Positions 34,156-42,800 of a stretch of DNA of 64,000 bases are shown one piece after another; within the stretch, counting starts at the first letter, position 1; the number at the start of each line of letters is the position of its first letter. The translations under genes were made by a program, and so were the position numbers. The DNA comes from an uncultured Verrucomicrobiota bacterium (GTDB lineage Bacteria > Verrucomicrobiota > Verrucomicrobiia > Opitutales > Intestinicryptomonadaceae). The notes beneath the pieces are model-generated. The model made no database searches and was not told the origin of the DNA. It saw only the letters and a list, made by a program, of their open reading frames with translations. The DNA lies in NCBI GenBank assembly GCA_949293415.1, contig CASFDK010000043.1:150047-214046 (forward strand). Direction: 5' to 3'.

Positions 34156-34572
34156 ATGGGAATCATCGACGACAGAAAAAACGCAGTGCGCGAAGAATAC
34201 GGCTACTTCGGTTCGCCGCAGGAACTGTTCGAGTACGTCATAATGAAAAACAAATCCGCCGCGCCGCTCGAAAAGGAATTCAAGACGGATGAATATCTGG
34301 TCAAGGGCTGCGTGTCGAGCCTATGGCTCGTGCCGAGTTTTGCGGACGGCAAATGCCGTTTTAAGTCGGACGCGGATTCAATCATTACGCGCGGAATCGC
34401 CGCGCTCGTCTGCTCGCTCTACGACGGGCTGACTCCCGACGAAGTTCTGGGCTTCGACCCGTCGTTCCTCGAGGAGCTCGGTATCAGCGCGCATCTGACC
34501 CCCAACCGCCGCAACGGACTTAGCCAGCTCTGCAAAAAAATAGCCGCATTCGCCGAAAGCAAAAAGTCGTAG
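34156..34572 (+). CDS. sufE: SufE-like cysteine desulfuration protein
   Basis: 138 residues. SufE accepts sulfur from the cysteine desulfurase SufS for Fe-S cluster assembly. The active-site Cys52 sits in the conserved loop VKGCVSSLWL, preceded by EEFKTDEYL-like sequence (KEFKTDEYLVKGC). The C-terminal half matches the SufE fold (VCSLYDGLTPDEV, HLTPNRRNGLSQL). No sufBCDS genes are nearby. It is the last gene of the leuS operon, 131 bases before exbB. Confidence 0.9.
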   Translation: MGIIDDRKNAVREEYGYFGSPQELFEYVIMKNKSAAPLEKEFKTDEYLVKGCVSSLWLVPSFADGKCRFKSDADSIITRGIAALVCSLYDGLTPDEVLGFDPSFLEELGISAHLTPNRRNGLSQLCKKIAAFAESKKS

Positions 34573-34677
34573 CCTCCCGAAAAAATTCTGATAAAATGCT
34601 TGAACTATCGCCGTTTCGTTGCAATATGGACTCCAACTAAGCGTGATTTTCCCGTCGCGCGATTTCAGCTTTACACA

Positions 34678-34703
34678 ATACAACACCCTAAAAATATAAA
34701 TAG
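34678..34703 (+). promoter_or_regulatory. 5' leader element shared with the gene at 37257
   Basis: The 26 bases before the exbB ATG (ATACAACACCCTAAAAATAT, then AAATAG) are nearly identical to the 24 bases before the glycosyltransferase gene at 37257. It contains no Shine-Dalgarno. Probably a promoter/leader module with an A-rich ribosome entry stretch. Confidence 0.45.
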
Positions 34704-35552
34704 ATGAAAAGAAAAGTACTCTCGATAATGTCAATCGCAGCCCTTCTGCTCGTAGGTGCAGGAGTATCCTTTGCGCAGACCGACGCGCCCGCTTCGGACG
34801 CTCCCGCAAAGCCCGACCAGCCCAAGGTCGTGGAAAAGTCCTTCGCCGACATCTGGCGCGCAGGCGGTGTCACAATGTACCCCCTCGGCTTCTTCGGCAT
34901 TTTCGGAACGACTCTTGTTATCTATAATTTCATCGCAATCCGCAAAAAGAAGTTCCTCAACCCCGCCGGTGTCAAGGAAGTCGAAAAGCTCATCAGCCAG
35001 CTCAAGGTTGCCGACGCAATCGCGTACTGCGAAAAGAACCCCTCGCCCATCACCAATATCGTAGGTTGCGGCTTGGCTCGCGCGGACGAACGCGACATCG
35101 ACGTATCGGCTGTGGAATCTGCAATGGAAGAAGCCTCCGTCGAAGAATTCGCATCACCCTACGTTCTGATCAACTACCTCTCGGTTACCGCTTCGCTGGC
35201 TCCTATGCTTGGTCTGTACGGTACGGTTTCGGGTATGGTCAAGGCGTTCAACACCATCGCGGCGGAAGGCGCGGGCAGCGCATCGAAACTGGCGGACAAC
35301 ATCGCCGAAGCTCTTATTACAACGGCAGCGGGCATGATTGTGGGCATCCCCGCCATGTTCTTCTTCTTCCTCTTCAAGAATAAGTACGGCGCGATTATCT
35401 CGGGTTCGGCGCGCATCATCGGCGACCTGATGTACACTATGAAGATGGCAATCAAATACGGTCCGCAGGAAGTCGTGGAAGAAGAACCCGTAGCCGAAGC
35501 GGCAGTTGAAGCTCCCGCGGAAGAAGCCGCACAGGGCGAAGAAAACAAGTAA
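34704..35552 (+). CDS. exbB: MotA/TolQ/ExbB proton channel family protein
   Basis: 282 residues. A cleavable signal peptide (MKRKVLSIMSIAALLLVGAG, then VSFAQ) precedes an acidic/Pro linker and three membrane helices near 55-80, 150-175 and 195-220. The ExbB/TolQ core is SVTASLAPMLGLYGTVSGMVKAF (around 155-178) and LITTAAGMIVGIPAMFFFF. The C-terminus is Glu/Ala-rich. With ExbD it forms the proton-driven motor that energises TonB or Tol systems in the inner membrane. The signal-peptide-extended form is seen in Bacteroidetes and Verrucomicrobia. Two exbD genes follow closely. Confidence 0.88.
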   Translation: MKRKVLSIMSIAALLLVGAGVSFAQTDAPASDAPAKPDQPKVVEKSFADIWRAGGVTMYPLGFFGIFGTTLVIYNFIAIRKKKFLNPAGVKEVEKLISQLKVADAIAYCEKNPSPITNIVGCGLARADERDIDVSAVESAMEEASVEEFASPYVLINYLSVTASLAPMLGLYGTVSGMVKAFNTIAAEGAGSASKLADNIAEALITTAAGMIVGIPAMFFFFLFKNKYGAIISGSARIIGDLMYTMKMAIKYGPQEVVEEEPVAEAAVEAPAEEAAQGEENK

Positions 35553-35570
35553 TAAGGCGATCCCCTTTCA

Positions 35571-35975
35571 ATGAAAACGTGGAAACCAGCGGAAGGCGAC
35601 GGGGAGTTCAATTTGACCCCGATGATCGACGTCGTCTTCCTGCTCATCACCTTCTTTATGACGGTAACCAGCTACGCATCCGCGGAACTGGTGCAGGTGG
35701 TTATGCCGATTGCCGCCGAGGCTAAAGTGCCCGACGATGTGGGCGACCGACAATTTCTGACGGTCTCCGAAAACGGCACGTACTTCCTCGGCGCATTCTC
35801 GTCCGACCTGCCCGCCATCAAGACTGCCCTAATGGCACGCAACCAACGCAAAGGATTCAAGGGCGCATACATCCGCGCCGACGCCAACACTCCCCACAAG
35901 TACGTCAACGATCTGATGAAGACTTGCGCGGAAGCCGGCGTATACAACATCCTTTTCGGAACATTAAAGGACTAA
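35571..35975 (+). CDS. exbD: ExbD/TolR biopolymer transport protein (first copy)
   Basis: 134 residues. Short cytoplasmic start, then one membrane helix carrying the proton-relay Asp in FNLTPMIDVVFLLITFFMTV (residues 13-32, Asp20), and a periplasmic domain ending in a typical ...GVYNILFGTLKD. It pairs with the ExbB encoded 18 bases upstream. Confidence 0.87.
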   Translation: MKTWKPAEGDGEFNLTPMIDVVFLLITFFMTVTSYASAELVQVVMPIAAEAKVPDDVGDRQFLTVSENGTYFLGAFSSDLPAIKTALMARNQRKGFKGAYIRADANTPHKYVNDLMKTCAEAGVYNILFGTLKD

Positions 35976-35979
35976 CGCA

Positions 35980-36411
35980 ATGGCAAAGAATTTAGACGTT
36001 CTGGAATCGGAAGACAAGTTCGACTTGACCTCGATGATCGACGTTGTCTTCCTGCTTCTGATTTACTTTATGTACCTGCCGATTCAGCAGGAAGCCGACC
36101 TTTTGTTCGCGCTTCCCGCAGAGTCGGCGCCGCAGGAAAATGTGGCTTTGCCGAGCGAACAAATCGTGGAAATCGCACCAGACGGCAGCATTTTCCTCAA
36201 CGGCTCGCCCATCGACAACGCAGGCGACGTAGAGTTCAAGGAACTGGCTTCAACCCTCCGCAGGCTCAAGGCAAGTGCCGACAGGGGCGGAATCTCGACA
36301 ATCGTGACAATCTACCCCGATGCCGACTCGCCGCACCAAGCATCCATTTCGGTGCTCAATGCGTGCGCAGAATCGGGAGTAAAACAGGTCTCCTTTGCCG
36401 AGGCCGACTAA
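35980..36411 (+). CDS. ExbD/TolR biopolymer transport protein (second copy)
   Basis: 143 residues. The relay Asp is in FDLTSMIDVVFLLLIYFMYL, like the first copy, but the periplasmic domain is different (LPSEQIVEIAPDGSIFLNGS) and lacks close identity, so the two are not a recent duplication. They may form a mixed ExbD heterodimer. It starts 4 bases after the first exbD and is followed by a strong terminator. Confidence 0.85.
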   Translation: MAKNLDVLESEDKFDLTSMIDVVFLLLIYFMYLPIQQEADLLFALPAESAPQENVALPSEQIVEIAPDGSIFLNGSPIDNAGDVEFKELASTLRRLKASADRGGISTIVTIYPDADSPHQASISVLNACAESGVKQVSFAEAD

Positions 36412-36429
36412 CGCGGAAAATCCTTTCGG

Positions 36430-36460
36430 AAACGCGGCAATTCGTTGCCGCGTTTTTTTT
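36430..36460 (+). terminator. intrinsic terminator of exbB-exbD-exbD
   Basis: An 11-bp perfect stem, AAACGCGGCAA / TTGCCGCGTTT, with a TTCG tetraloop and an uninterrupted T-run. Confidence 0.92.
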
Positions 36461-36531
36461 GTCAATACCGTGCCGAAGAGAGAAAATTTAGTTGTCATAC
36501 GAAGACAATTTTGCAAAATCGGAAAACGAAA

Positions 36532-37221
36532 ATGAAAGCAAGCGACCTATTCGATTTGCCCACATCCCTCGAACGCTTTTCGGAATTTTTTGCGCCCGAA
36601 ATGGCACCGTGGGAATGGGTGAAAAACATTAAAGACGCTCTCGCAAGCGTGGATTTCACAAAACTGGAATCGAAAAAAGACATCCCCGAGGGAGTTGCAA
36701 TTGAGGGCGATGTCTACATACATCCCACGGTCTCGCTGCCGCCCTACGCCCACATTAAAGGTCCCGCGTGGATTGGCGCGCACACGGAAATCAGAATCGG
36801 CTGCTTCGTCCGCGGCAACGTAATCGTCGGCGAGGGTTGCGTTATGGGCAATTCCTGTGAATACAAAAACAGCCTGCTGATGGACAAGGTGGAAACCCCC
36901 CACTACAACTATGTCGGAGACTCGGTTCTCGGCACGCGGGCGCACCTCGGAGCGGGTGTAATATGCGCAAACCTGCGTCTCGACCGCAAAAATGTCCTGC
37001 TTTCGTTGCCAGAAGGCAGAATCGACTCGAATATGAGAAAACTCGGCGCAATGGTCGCCGAATACGCGGAAGCGGGTTGCAACTCGGTACTTCAACCGGG
37101 GTCGATTCTTATGAAAAGGGCAATCGTGCTCTCGTGCATGGCGTTCAAAGGCTGCCTCGAGGAAAACACGATGACGGGTCCGAAGCTCCAAATGCGCAAC
37201 CTGCCGCGTTTCGGATTTTAA
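36532..37221 (+). CDS. left-handed beta-helix (hexapeptide) protein, GlmU C-domain-like
   Basis: 229 residues from the ATG at 36532; a longer frame begins inside the previous terminator region. After about 50 helical residues come hexapeptide-repeat coils: GDVYIHPTVSLPPYAHIKGP, AWIGAHTEIRIGCFVRGNVI and the GlmU-like segment TPHYNYVGDSVLGTRAHLGAGV. These resemble the acetyltransferase domain of GlmU and UDP-GlcNAc-diphosphorylase-related proteins, but no nucleotidyltransferase domain (G-x-G-T-R-M) is present. It may be an acyltransferase or a sugar-nucleotide-binding partner. It sits 35 bases before a glycosyltransferase and formyltransferase pair, hinting at an amino-sugar/lipid A context. 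Exact reaction unknown. Confidence 0.72.
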   Translation: MKASDLFDLPTSLERFSEFFAPEMAPWEWVKNIKDALASVDFTKLESKKDIPEGVAIEGDVYIHPTVSLPPYAHIKGPAWIGAHTEIRIGCFVRGNVIVGEGCVMGNSCEYKNSLLMDKVETPHYNYVGDSVLGTRAHLGAGVICANLRLDRKNVLLSLPEGRIDSNMRKLGAMVAEYAEAGCNSVLQPGSILMKRAIVLSCMAFKGCLEENTMTGPKLQMRNLPRFGF

Positions 37222-37232
37222 ATTTTTCTACT

Positions 37233-37256
37233 ATACAACCCCTAAAAATATCAAAT
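37233..37256 (+). promoter_or_regulatory. 5' leader element shared with exbB
   Basis: ATACAACCCCTAAAAATATC followed by AAAT runs directly into the ATG at 37257. It differs from the exbB leader by one deleted A, one C/A change and a shorter 3' end. Confidence 0.45.
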
Positions 37257-38201
37257 ATGGACGTTTCGGTCGTAATCCCCGTATACAACGAAGAGGGAAA
37301 CCTCAGACACCTCTTCGACAGACTTTGCAAAACAATGGACTCCCTCGGCAGAAGCTGGGAGGTAATATTCGTCAACGACGGCAGCAAAGACTCGTCGGGC
37401 GAAATGCTGCGCGGCTTTTGCGCCGAACGTCCCGATGTTGTAAAGCTCGTTGACTTCAACGGCAACTACGGGCAACACACGGCAATCATCGCCGCGTTCG
37501 AACGTACGGCGGGCGATGTTATAGTTACGCTAGATGCCGACCTCCAGAATCCGCCCGAGGAAATCGCTAACCTTCTCGCGAAAATCGACGAAGGCTGCGA
37601 TAGTGTCGGCGGATACCGCAAGCAGCGGGAAGACACGGCGTTGCGCCGCTACTGCTCGAAAATCGTTAACTTTGCGCGCGACAAAATGACGAACATCAGA
37701 ATGAAAGACCAAGGCTGTATGCTCCGCGCATACAAGCGCAACGTGGTGGACGCAATTCTGAAGACTAACGAACGCTCTCTGTTCATCCCCGCCCTCGCCT
37801 ACACGTTCTCGTCGAACCCTGCGGAAATCGAGGTCGAACACGCGGCGCGCGAAGTGGGCGAGTCGAAGTACAATATGTACAAACTAATCCGCCTTAACTT
37901 CGACCTCATCACGGGCTTTACGATTATGCCCCTGCAGCTGTTCACGCTCTTCGGATTCCTGTCGAGCATCGGCTCGCTCGGGCTTGTTGTGATTCTGCTG
38001 TTCCGCAGAATTTTCCTCTTCTCCGAGGGCGAAGCCGAAGGCGTATTCACGCTCTTCGCAATTCTGTTCTTCCTAATCAGCGTGGCGATTGTCGGAATCG
38101 GGCTCATCGGCGAATACGTCGGACGTATCTACCAAGTGGTGCAGTCGCGCCCGAAGTACGTCATAAAAGAGACAATCGGCTTCGACAAAAATGGAAAATA
38201 A
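37257..38201 (+). CDS. GT2 polyprenyl-phosphate glycosyltransferase, ArnC-like
   Basis: 314 residues from the ATG at 37257, the start of the GT-A fold (MDVSVVIPVYNEEGNLRHLF). Metal-binding DAD lies in VIVTLDADLQNPPEEI (about 83-98). Further motifs are GGYRKQRED, YNMYKLIRLNFDLITGFT, and two C-terminal membrane helices near 226-250 and 262-290. This is the ArnC/GtrB/DPM1 class, which loads a sugar onto undecaprenyl phosphate at the inner membrane. The adjoining gene encodes an ArnA-type formyltransferase and overlaps its end by 11 bases, which favours an ArnC-like role (undecaprenyl-phosphate-4-formamido-arabinose). ArnB, ArnT, ArnD and the ArnA decarboxylase are absent from the window. Confidence 0.82.
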   Translation: MDVSVVIPVYNEEGNLRHLFDRLCKTMDSLGRSWEVIFVNDGSKDSSGEMLRGFCAERPDVVKLVDFNGNYGQHTAIIAAFERTAGDVIVTLDADLQNPPEEIANLLAKIDEGCDSVGGYRKQREDTALRRYCSKIVNFARDKMTNIRMKDQGCMLRAYKRNVVDAILKTNERSLFIPALAYTFSSNPAEIEVEHAAREVGESKYNMYKLIRLNFDLITGFTIMPLQLFTLFGFLSSIGSLGLVVILLFRRIFLFSEGEAEGVFTLFAILFFLISVAIVGIGLIGEYVGRIYQVVQSRPKYVIKETIGFDKNGK

Positions 38202-39060
38202 AGACAAGAAAATACTGTTTTTCGGGTTCAGCGATGTCGGCTACCGCTGCCTGAAATATATGCTCGACGAGGGCTACAACGTCGTCGGCGTATTCACCCA
38301 CGACACCGACCCGCACGAAGCTCACTGGTTCAAAACGCCCGAATCGCTCGCGAAGGAAAACTTTATACCCGTCTTCAAACCGCAGACACTCAAGACGGAA
38401 AAGTGGTATCGCAAAGTCAAATATATGCAGCCCGATTTGATTTTGTCGCTCTATTACCGCAACATCATCCCCGAAGAGATTTTCTCGAGGGCGAAACTCG
38501 GCGCGTACAATATGCACGGCTCGTACCTGCCCGCCTACCGCGGCCGCGCCCCGCTCAACTGGGCGATTATAAACGGCGAAAGCTACGGCGGTGTGTCGCT
38601 GCACGTTCTCGAGAAAAAATTCGACACGGGCGCAGTCGTCGACCAAGAGAAAGTGGAATTCGGCGAAAACGAATACGTCGGTGACATACAGCCGCGAATA
38701 TCCGATGCCGCATTGCGCGTCTTTACCCGCTCGCTCGAATCGCTACTCGACGGCACCCCGAAAACCGTCCCGCAGGATCTTTCCAAAGTTTCCTATTTCG
38801 GCAAGCGCACGCCCGAAGACGGACGCATCGACTTCTCGAAAACGGCGCGCGAAGTTTTCAACCTGATACGCGGCGTAAGCAAGCCCTTCCCCGGGGCGTT
38901 CGCCGACATCGGCGGGAAGAAGACGATTTTCTGGCGCGCGAAAATCGGCGAAGACACAAACGGAACGCCGTCGGGAACGGTTGTTTCGCGCGAGCCGCTT
39001 ACGGTAGCCTGCGCCGACAAGTTCATTGTGGCGGAGGAAACGGAAGTTTCGGAAAGTTAA
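38191..39060 (+). CDS. sugar-nucleotide formyltransferase, ArnA N-domain-like
   Basis: 289 residues. Formyltransferase fold using N10-formyl-THF: the catalytic Asn107-x-His109 is in YNMHGSYLPAYRGRAPLNW and Asp145 in EKKFDTGAVVDQE. The C-terminal OB-like domain has FNLIRGVSKPFPGAF and FWRAKI. It lacks the NAD-dependent decarboxylase half of full-length ArnA (660 residues). This resembles the formyltransferase domain that converts UDP-Ara4N to the 4-formamido form, and is less like methionyl-tRNA formyltransferase, whose Met-tRNA-binding features are not obvious. It overlaps the glycosyltransferase gene by 11 bases and is closed by a terminator. Substrate is inferred from context. Confidence 0.8.
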   Translation: MENKDKKILFFGFSDVGYRCLKYMLDEGYNVVGVFTHDTDPHEAHWFKTPESLAKENFIPVFKPQTLKTEKWYRKVKYMQPDLILSLYYRNIIPEEIFSRAKLGAYNMHGSYLPAYRGRAPLNWAIINGESYGGVSLHVLEKKFDTGAVVDQEKVEFGENEYVGDIQPRISDAALRVFTRSLESLLDGTPKTVPQDLSKVSYFGKRTPEDGRIDFSKTAREVFNLIRGVSKPFPGAFADIGGKKTIFWRAKIGEDTNGTPSGTVVSREPLTVACADKFIVAEETEVSES

Positions 39061-39082
39061 AAATCAATACAATTTGATAAAT

Positions 39083-39114
39083 AAAGGCGCGGAAAAAATT
39101 TTCCGAGCCTTTTT
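39083..39114 (+). terminator. intrinsic terminator after the formyltransferase gene
   Basis: AAGGCGCGGAAAA / TTTTCCGAGCCTT hairpin with small mismatches and a T5 tail. Its 3' end reaches the stop of the convergent gene. Confidence 0.65.
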
Positions 39115-39781
39115 ACTTGCCCGATATGACAATGCCGTATTGTGATAGTTTTCGGCAAATTTCATCAAAATTTCCCATGGGGGAAACGACAATGCACTTC
39201 GGCGTACCGTTTGAAAAGCGCAGGACTACCGCGCGACAGAACGATACGCGCCGTATCTGCGCCGATAAGACGGCATCCGCAGGAAATTGCCGAATTATCT
39301 TGAGGAAGGAAAACACCTTTACGCCGACGGCGATATTTCCTCCTTCGCAAAATTCGATGTAGCCGAACGGAAAGCTTGCGCCCCACCCGCCGAATCTGTC
39401 CAAAAGCCGCTCGGAATCGCCGCTGTAAACACCGATTTTTAAAGGATTGGCATTCGCCGAAAAAGCGGCATAAAACAGGGCGTAGAAAATCAAAAACGGC
39501 AACGACGCGCACGAGAACGGAAGCAGCGAAAGCGGCGCGTAGAAATGGTCGATATACCCGCATTTTTCGGCAAAGGCGAAGACCGAAACCGAATACCCCG
39601 CAACGAAAATTCCGTAGCATACGAAATAGAGCAACGTTCCCCCGCGCGACAACTTCCCGCGAAGACGCCAATGAACGGAGCAGGCGATAATCGGGAAAAC
39701 CGCCGACATAAACACCGCCGCAAAGAAATAGGAACTTGCATTCACAGATTTATGAAAACATTTTTTCGCGTTTTTCGGCAA
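39113..39781 (-). CDS. unrecognised membrane protein with C-terminal soluble domain
   Basis: Up to 222 residues. The frame opens at a TTG (39781) directly after the purL terminator T-run; a GTG at 39745 or an ATG at 39709 are other possible starts, so the 5' end is uncertain. Three hydrophobic segments lie near 16-36, 48-68 and 80-108, followed by a soluble domain of about 110 residues (YSGDSERLLDRFGGWGASFP; RRVSFCRAVVLRFSNGTPKC) that could be a PH-like or small beta domain. No family recognised. Confidence 0.55.
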   Translation of the reverse strand: MPKNAKKCFHKSVNASSYFFAAVFMSAVFPIIACSVHWRLRGKLSRGGTLLYFVCYGIFVAGYSVSVFAFAEKCGYIDHFYAPLSLLPFSCASLPFLIFYALFYAAFSANANPLKIGVYSGDSERLLDRFGGWGASFPFGYIEFCEGGNIAVGVKVFSFLKIIRQFPADAVLSAQIRRVSFCRAVVLRFSNGTPKCIVVSPMGNFDEICRKLSQYGIVISGK

Positions 39782-39782
39782 T

Positions 39783-39815
39783 AAAAAACGGCGGGCACCA
39801 TCGTCCGCCGCCGTT
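39783..39815 (-). terminator. intrinsic terminator of purL
   Basis: Minus strand: AACGGCGG, 12-base loop, CCGCCGTT and a T6 tail. Confidence 0.78.
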
Positions 39816-39833
39816 TTCTAAAAAGCGTCAAGG

Positions 39834-42800
39834 CTATTTGAAGTACTTCACGCCCGCGCCGAAAATCGGCTGAATCTTGTTGCCGACAATGTTCTTGCCG
39901 ACATTCGCGCCGAATCTTTCCGTGTGCCCCATCTTGCCGAACACGAGACCGTCGGGGCTTGTGATGCCCTCGATTGCGTCGAGCGAGCCGTTCGGGTTGA
40001 ACGGAATTGCCGCGCTCGGATTTCCGTTTTCGTCCACATACTGCGTGGCAATCTGTCCGTTGCGCGCAAGCGATTCAAGCACCGACTGCGGAGCGATGAA
40101 TTTGCCTTCGCCGTGCGAGACGGGAATGATGTACCGGTCGTCAACATTGCAGTCGGCAAGCCACGGCGAAAGCGTACTTGCAACGCGCGTGCGAACGTAG
40201 CAGCTGACGTGTCTGCCGATGTTGTTGTAGGTGAGCGTTGGGCTGTCCGCCGCCAGCTCGCGCACTTCGCCGAACGGCACAAGCCCGAGTTTTACGAGAG
40301 CCTGAAAACCGTTGCAAATGCCGAGGATAAGCCCCTTGCGGTCTTTGAGCAGGCTCATAACCGCGTCGGTTAGCGCGTGGTTGCGGAAGACCGCCGCGAT
40401 GAATTTGCCCGATCCCGCAGGTTCGTCGCCCGCGCTGAAGCCGCCGGGTATCATCAAAATCTGCGACTGGTCGATGAGCTTTTTCATTTCGGCAATCGAG
40501 AACGCAACGTCGGAATCGTTCATATTGCGGAAGACGAAAGTTTTCGCCACAGCCCCCGCGCGTTCGAAGGCGCGCGCGGTGTCGTATTCGCAGTTCGTTC
40601 CGGGGAAGACGGGAATGAACACTTGCGGCTTTGCGCACTTCGACGGCGCAACGGCAATGTTTTTGTTGGCGAAGCCTGGCTTGGGCAAATTGCCGTCTTG
40701 CGACTGCGCGGCGAGCGTCGGGAAGATTTTTTCGAGCGGACTGCTCCACGCCGATTTCAGCTCGGAAATCGCAATCGAAGTTGCGCCGACTCTTATTTCG
40801 GGCAAGGAAATCGTCCTGCCCACAACCTTGCCGAAGTCGATTTCCGCGCCGTCCGCAAGCTCGACAAGCATCGCGCCGTAATCGAGGTCGAACGCCGGAA
40901 TATCCGAGTCGAACTCGAAACCGATTTCGTTGCCGAACGACATCTTTGCGACGGCTTCGGCGAGTCCGCCAAAGCGTAGCGTGTGGGCGGAAACGATTTT
41001 TCCGTCTTTGATTGCGGCGAAAACCGCGGCGTATTTTTTCTTTGCGTCTTCCCAGTCGGGCGTGAGGTCGGCGCGTTTTGCGACTTCGACCAACGCCACG
41101 CGCGAGCCCGCCCTTTTAAATTCGGGCGAAATGACGTTGCGCACGTCGCACGGGCACATCGCAAAACTTACAAGTGTGGGCGGAACGTCGATTTCGTTGA
41201 ACGAACCCGACATCGAGTCTTTTCCGCCGATTGCCGCCGAACCGAGTTCAAGCTGGGCGTCGAGCGCACCGAGCAATGCGGCAAGCGGTTTGCCCCAACG
41301 CGCGGGATTGTCGCGCAGCTTTTCGAAATATTCCTGAAACGTGAAACGGATGCGCGATATGTCGCCGCCCGCCGCCGCAATTTTCGCGACGCTCTCGAGC
41401 ACCGCGTACTGCGCGCCGTGGAAGGGACTCCACTTCGAGATGTTCGGATTGAAACCGAAAGAGAAGAGCGTGCCCGTGTTTGTCTCGCCTTTGAGGAGCG
41501 GAATTTTCGAGCACATCGCCTCGGGCGCGGTCGCCAGCTTTTCGCCGCCGTACGGGTGCAGAACCGCGCTCGCGCCGATTGACGAGTCGAAGCGTTCGAC
41601 CAAGCCGCGCTGCGAGCAGCAGTTGAGCGACGAAAGCATATCGAGCCACGCCGGTTTATCGGAGGCTTTTTTGGCGTTCGCTTCGAACGGCGTTTTTTCG
41701 GACGGCTCTACGATTTCCGCGCTTGCCACGGCGGTAGTGCCGTTCGTGTCGAGGAAGTCGCGCCGCAGATTTACGACGGAGTCGCCCTTCCACTTCATCA
41801 CGAGTCTGCCCGTGTCGGTTACGTCGGCAACGTGCGTGCATTCGAGGTTTTCCTCCGCCGCGAATGCCTTGAATTTTTCGGCATCAGCGGGCGAAACGAC
41901 AACCGCCATACGTTCCTGAGATTCCGAAATTGCAAGTTCCGTGCCGTCGAGACCGCGGTATTTTTTCGGAACTGCGTCGAGGTTGATTTCAAGCGACGGC
42001 GCAAGTTCGCCGATTGCAACCGACACGCCGCCCGCGCCGAAGTCGTTGCACCGCTTGATTAGCAGGCTCGCCTGCGGATTGCGGAAAAGTCTCTGAAGTT
42101 TGCGCTCCATCGGCGCGTCGCCCTTCTGCACCTCGGCGGAATTTTCGAGAGCCTTTTCGGTGTGGTCTTTCGACGAGCCCGTAGCCCCGCCGATACCGTC
42201 GCGCCCAGTGCGTCCGCCGACGAGCAAAATTACGTCGCCGCATTCTGGCGTTCCACGGTAGACCATATTGCGCGGAGCCGCCGCCACAACCGCGCCGATT
42301 TCCATACGCTTTGCGACATAGCCTTCGTCGTAGATTTCGGTAACCTGCCCTGTTGCCAGACCTATTTGGTTGCCGTAGCTGCTGTAGCCGTTCGCCGCGC
42401 CCGTTACGATTTTGCGCTGCGGAAGCTTTCCGTGCAGCGTTTTTTCGAACGGCGTACGCGGGTCGCCCGCGCCCGTTACGCGCATCGCCTGATAGACATA
42501 GCTCCTGCCCGAGAGCGGGTCGCGGATTGCGCCGCCGAGACACGTTGCCGCGCCGCCGAACGGTTCGATTTCCGTCGGATGGTTGTGCGTTTCGTTTTTG
42601 AACATCACAAGCCACGGCTGCTTTTCGCCGTCGACATCAACATCCACTACGATGCTTGCCGCGTTGATTTCCTCGCTCTCTTCGAGATCGGCAAGCTTGC
42701 CCGCCTTGCGCAGGGCGCGCATACCGATAAGCGCAACGTCCATCAAACAGACGTGCTTTCCGCGCTCGGCAAGCTTCAACTCTTTGCGCTGGTCGAGATA

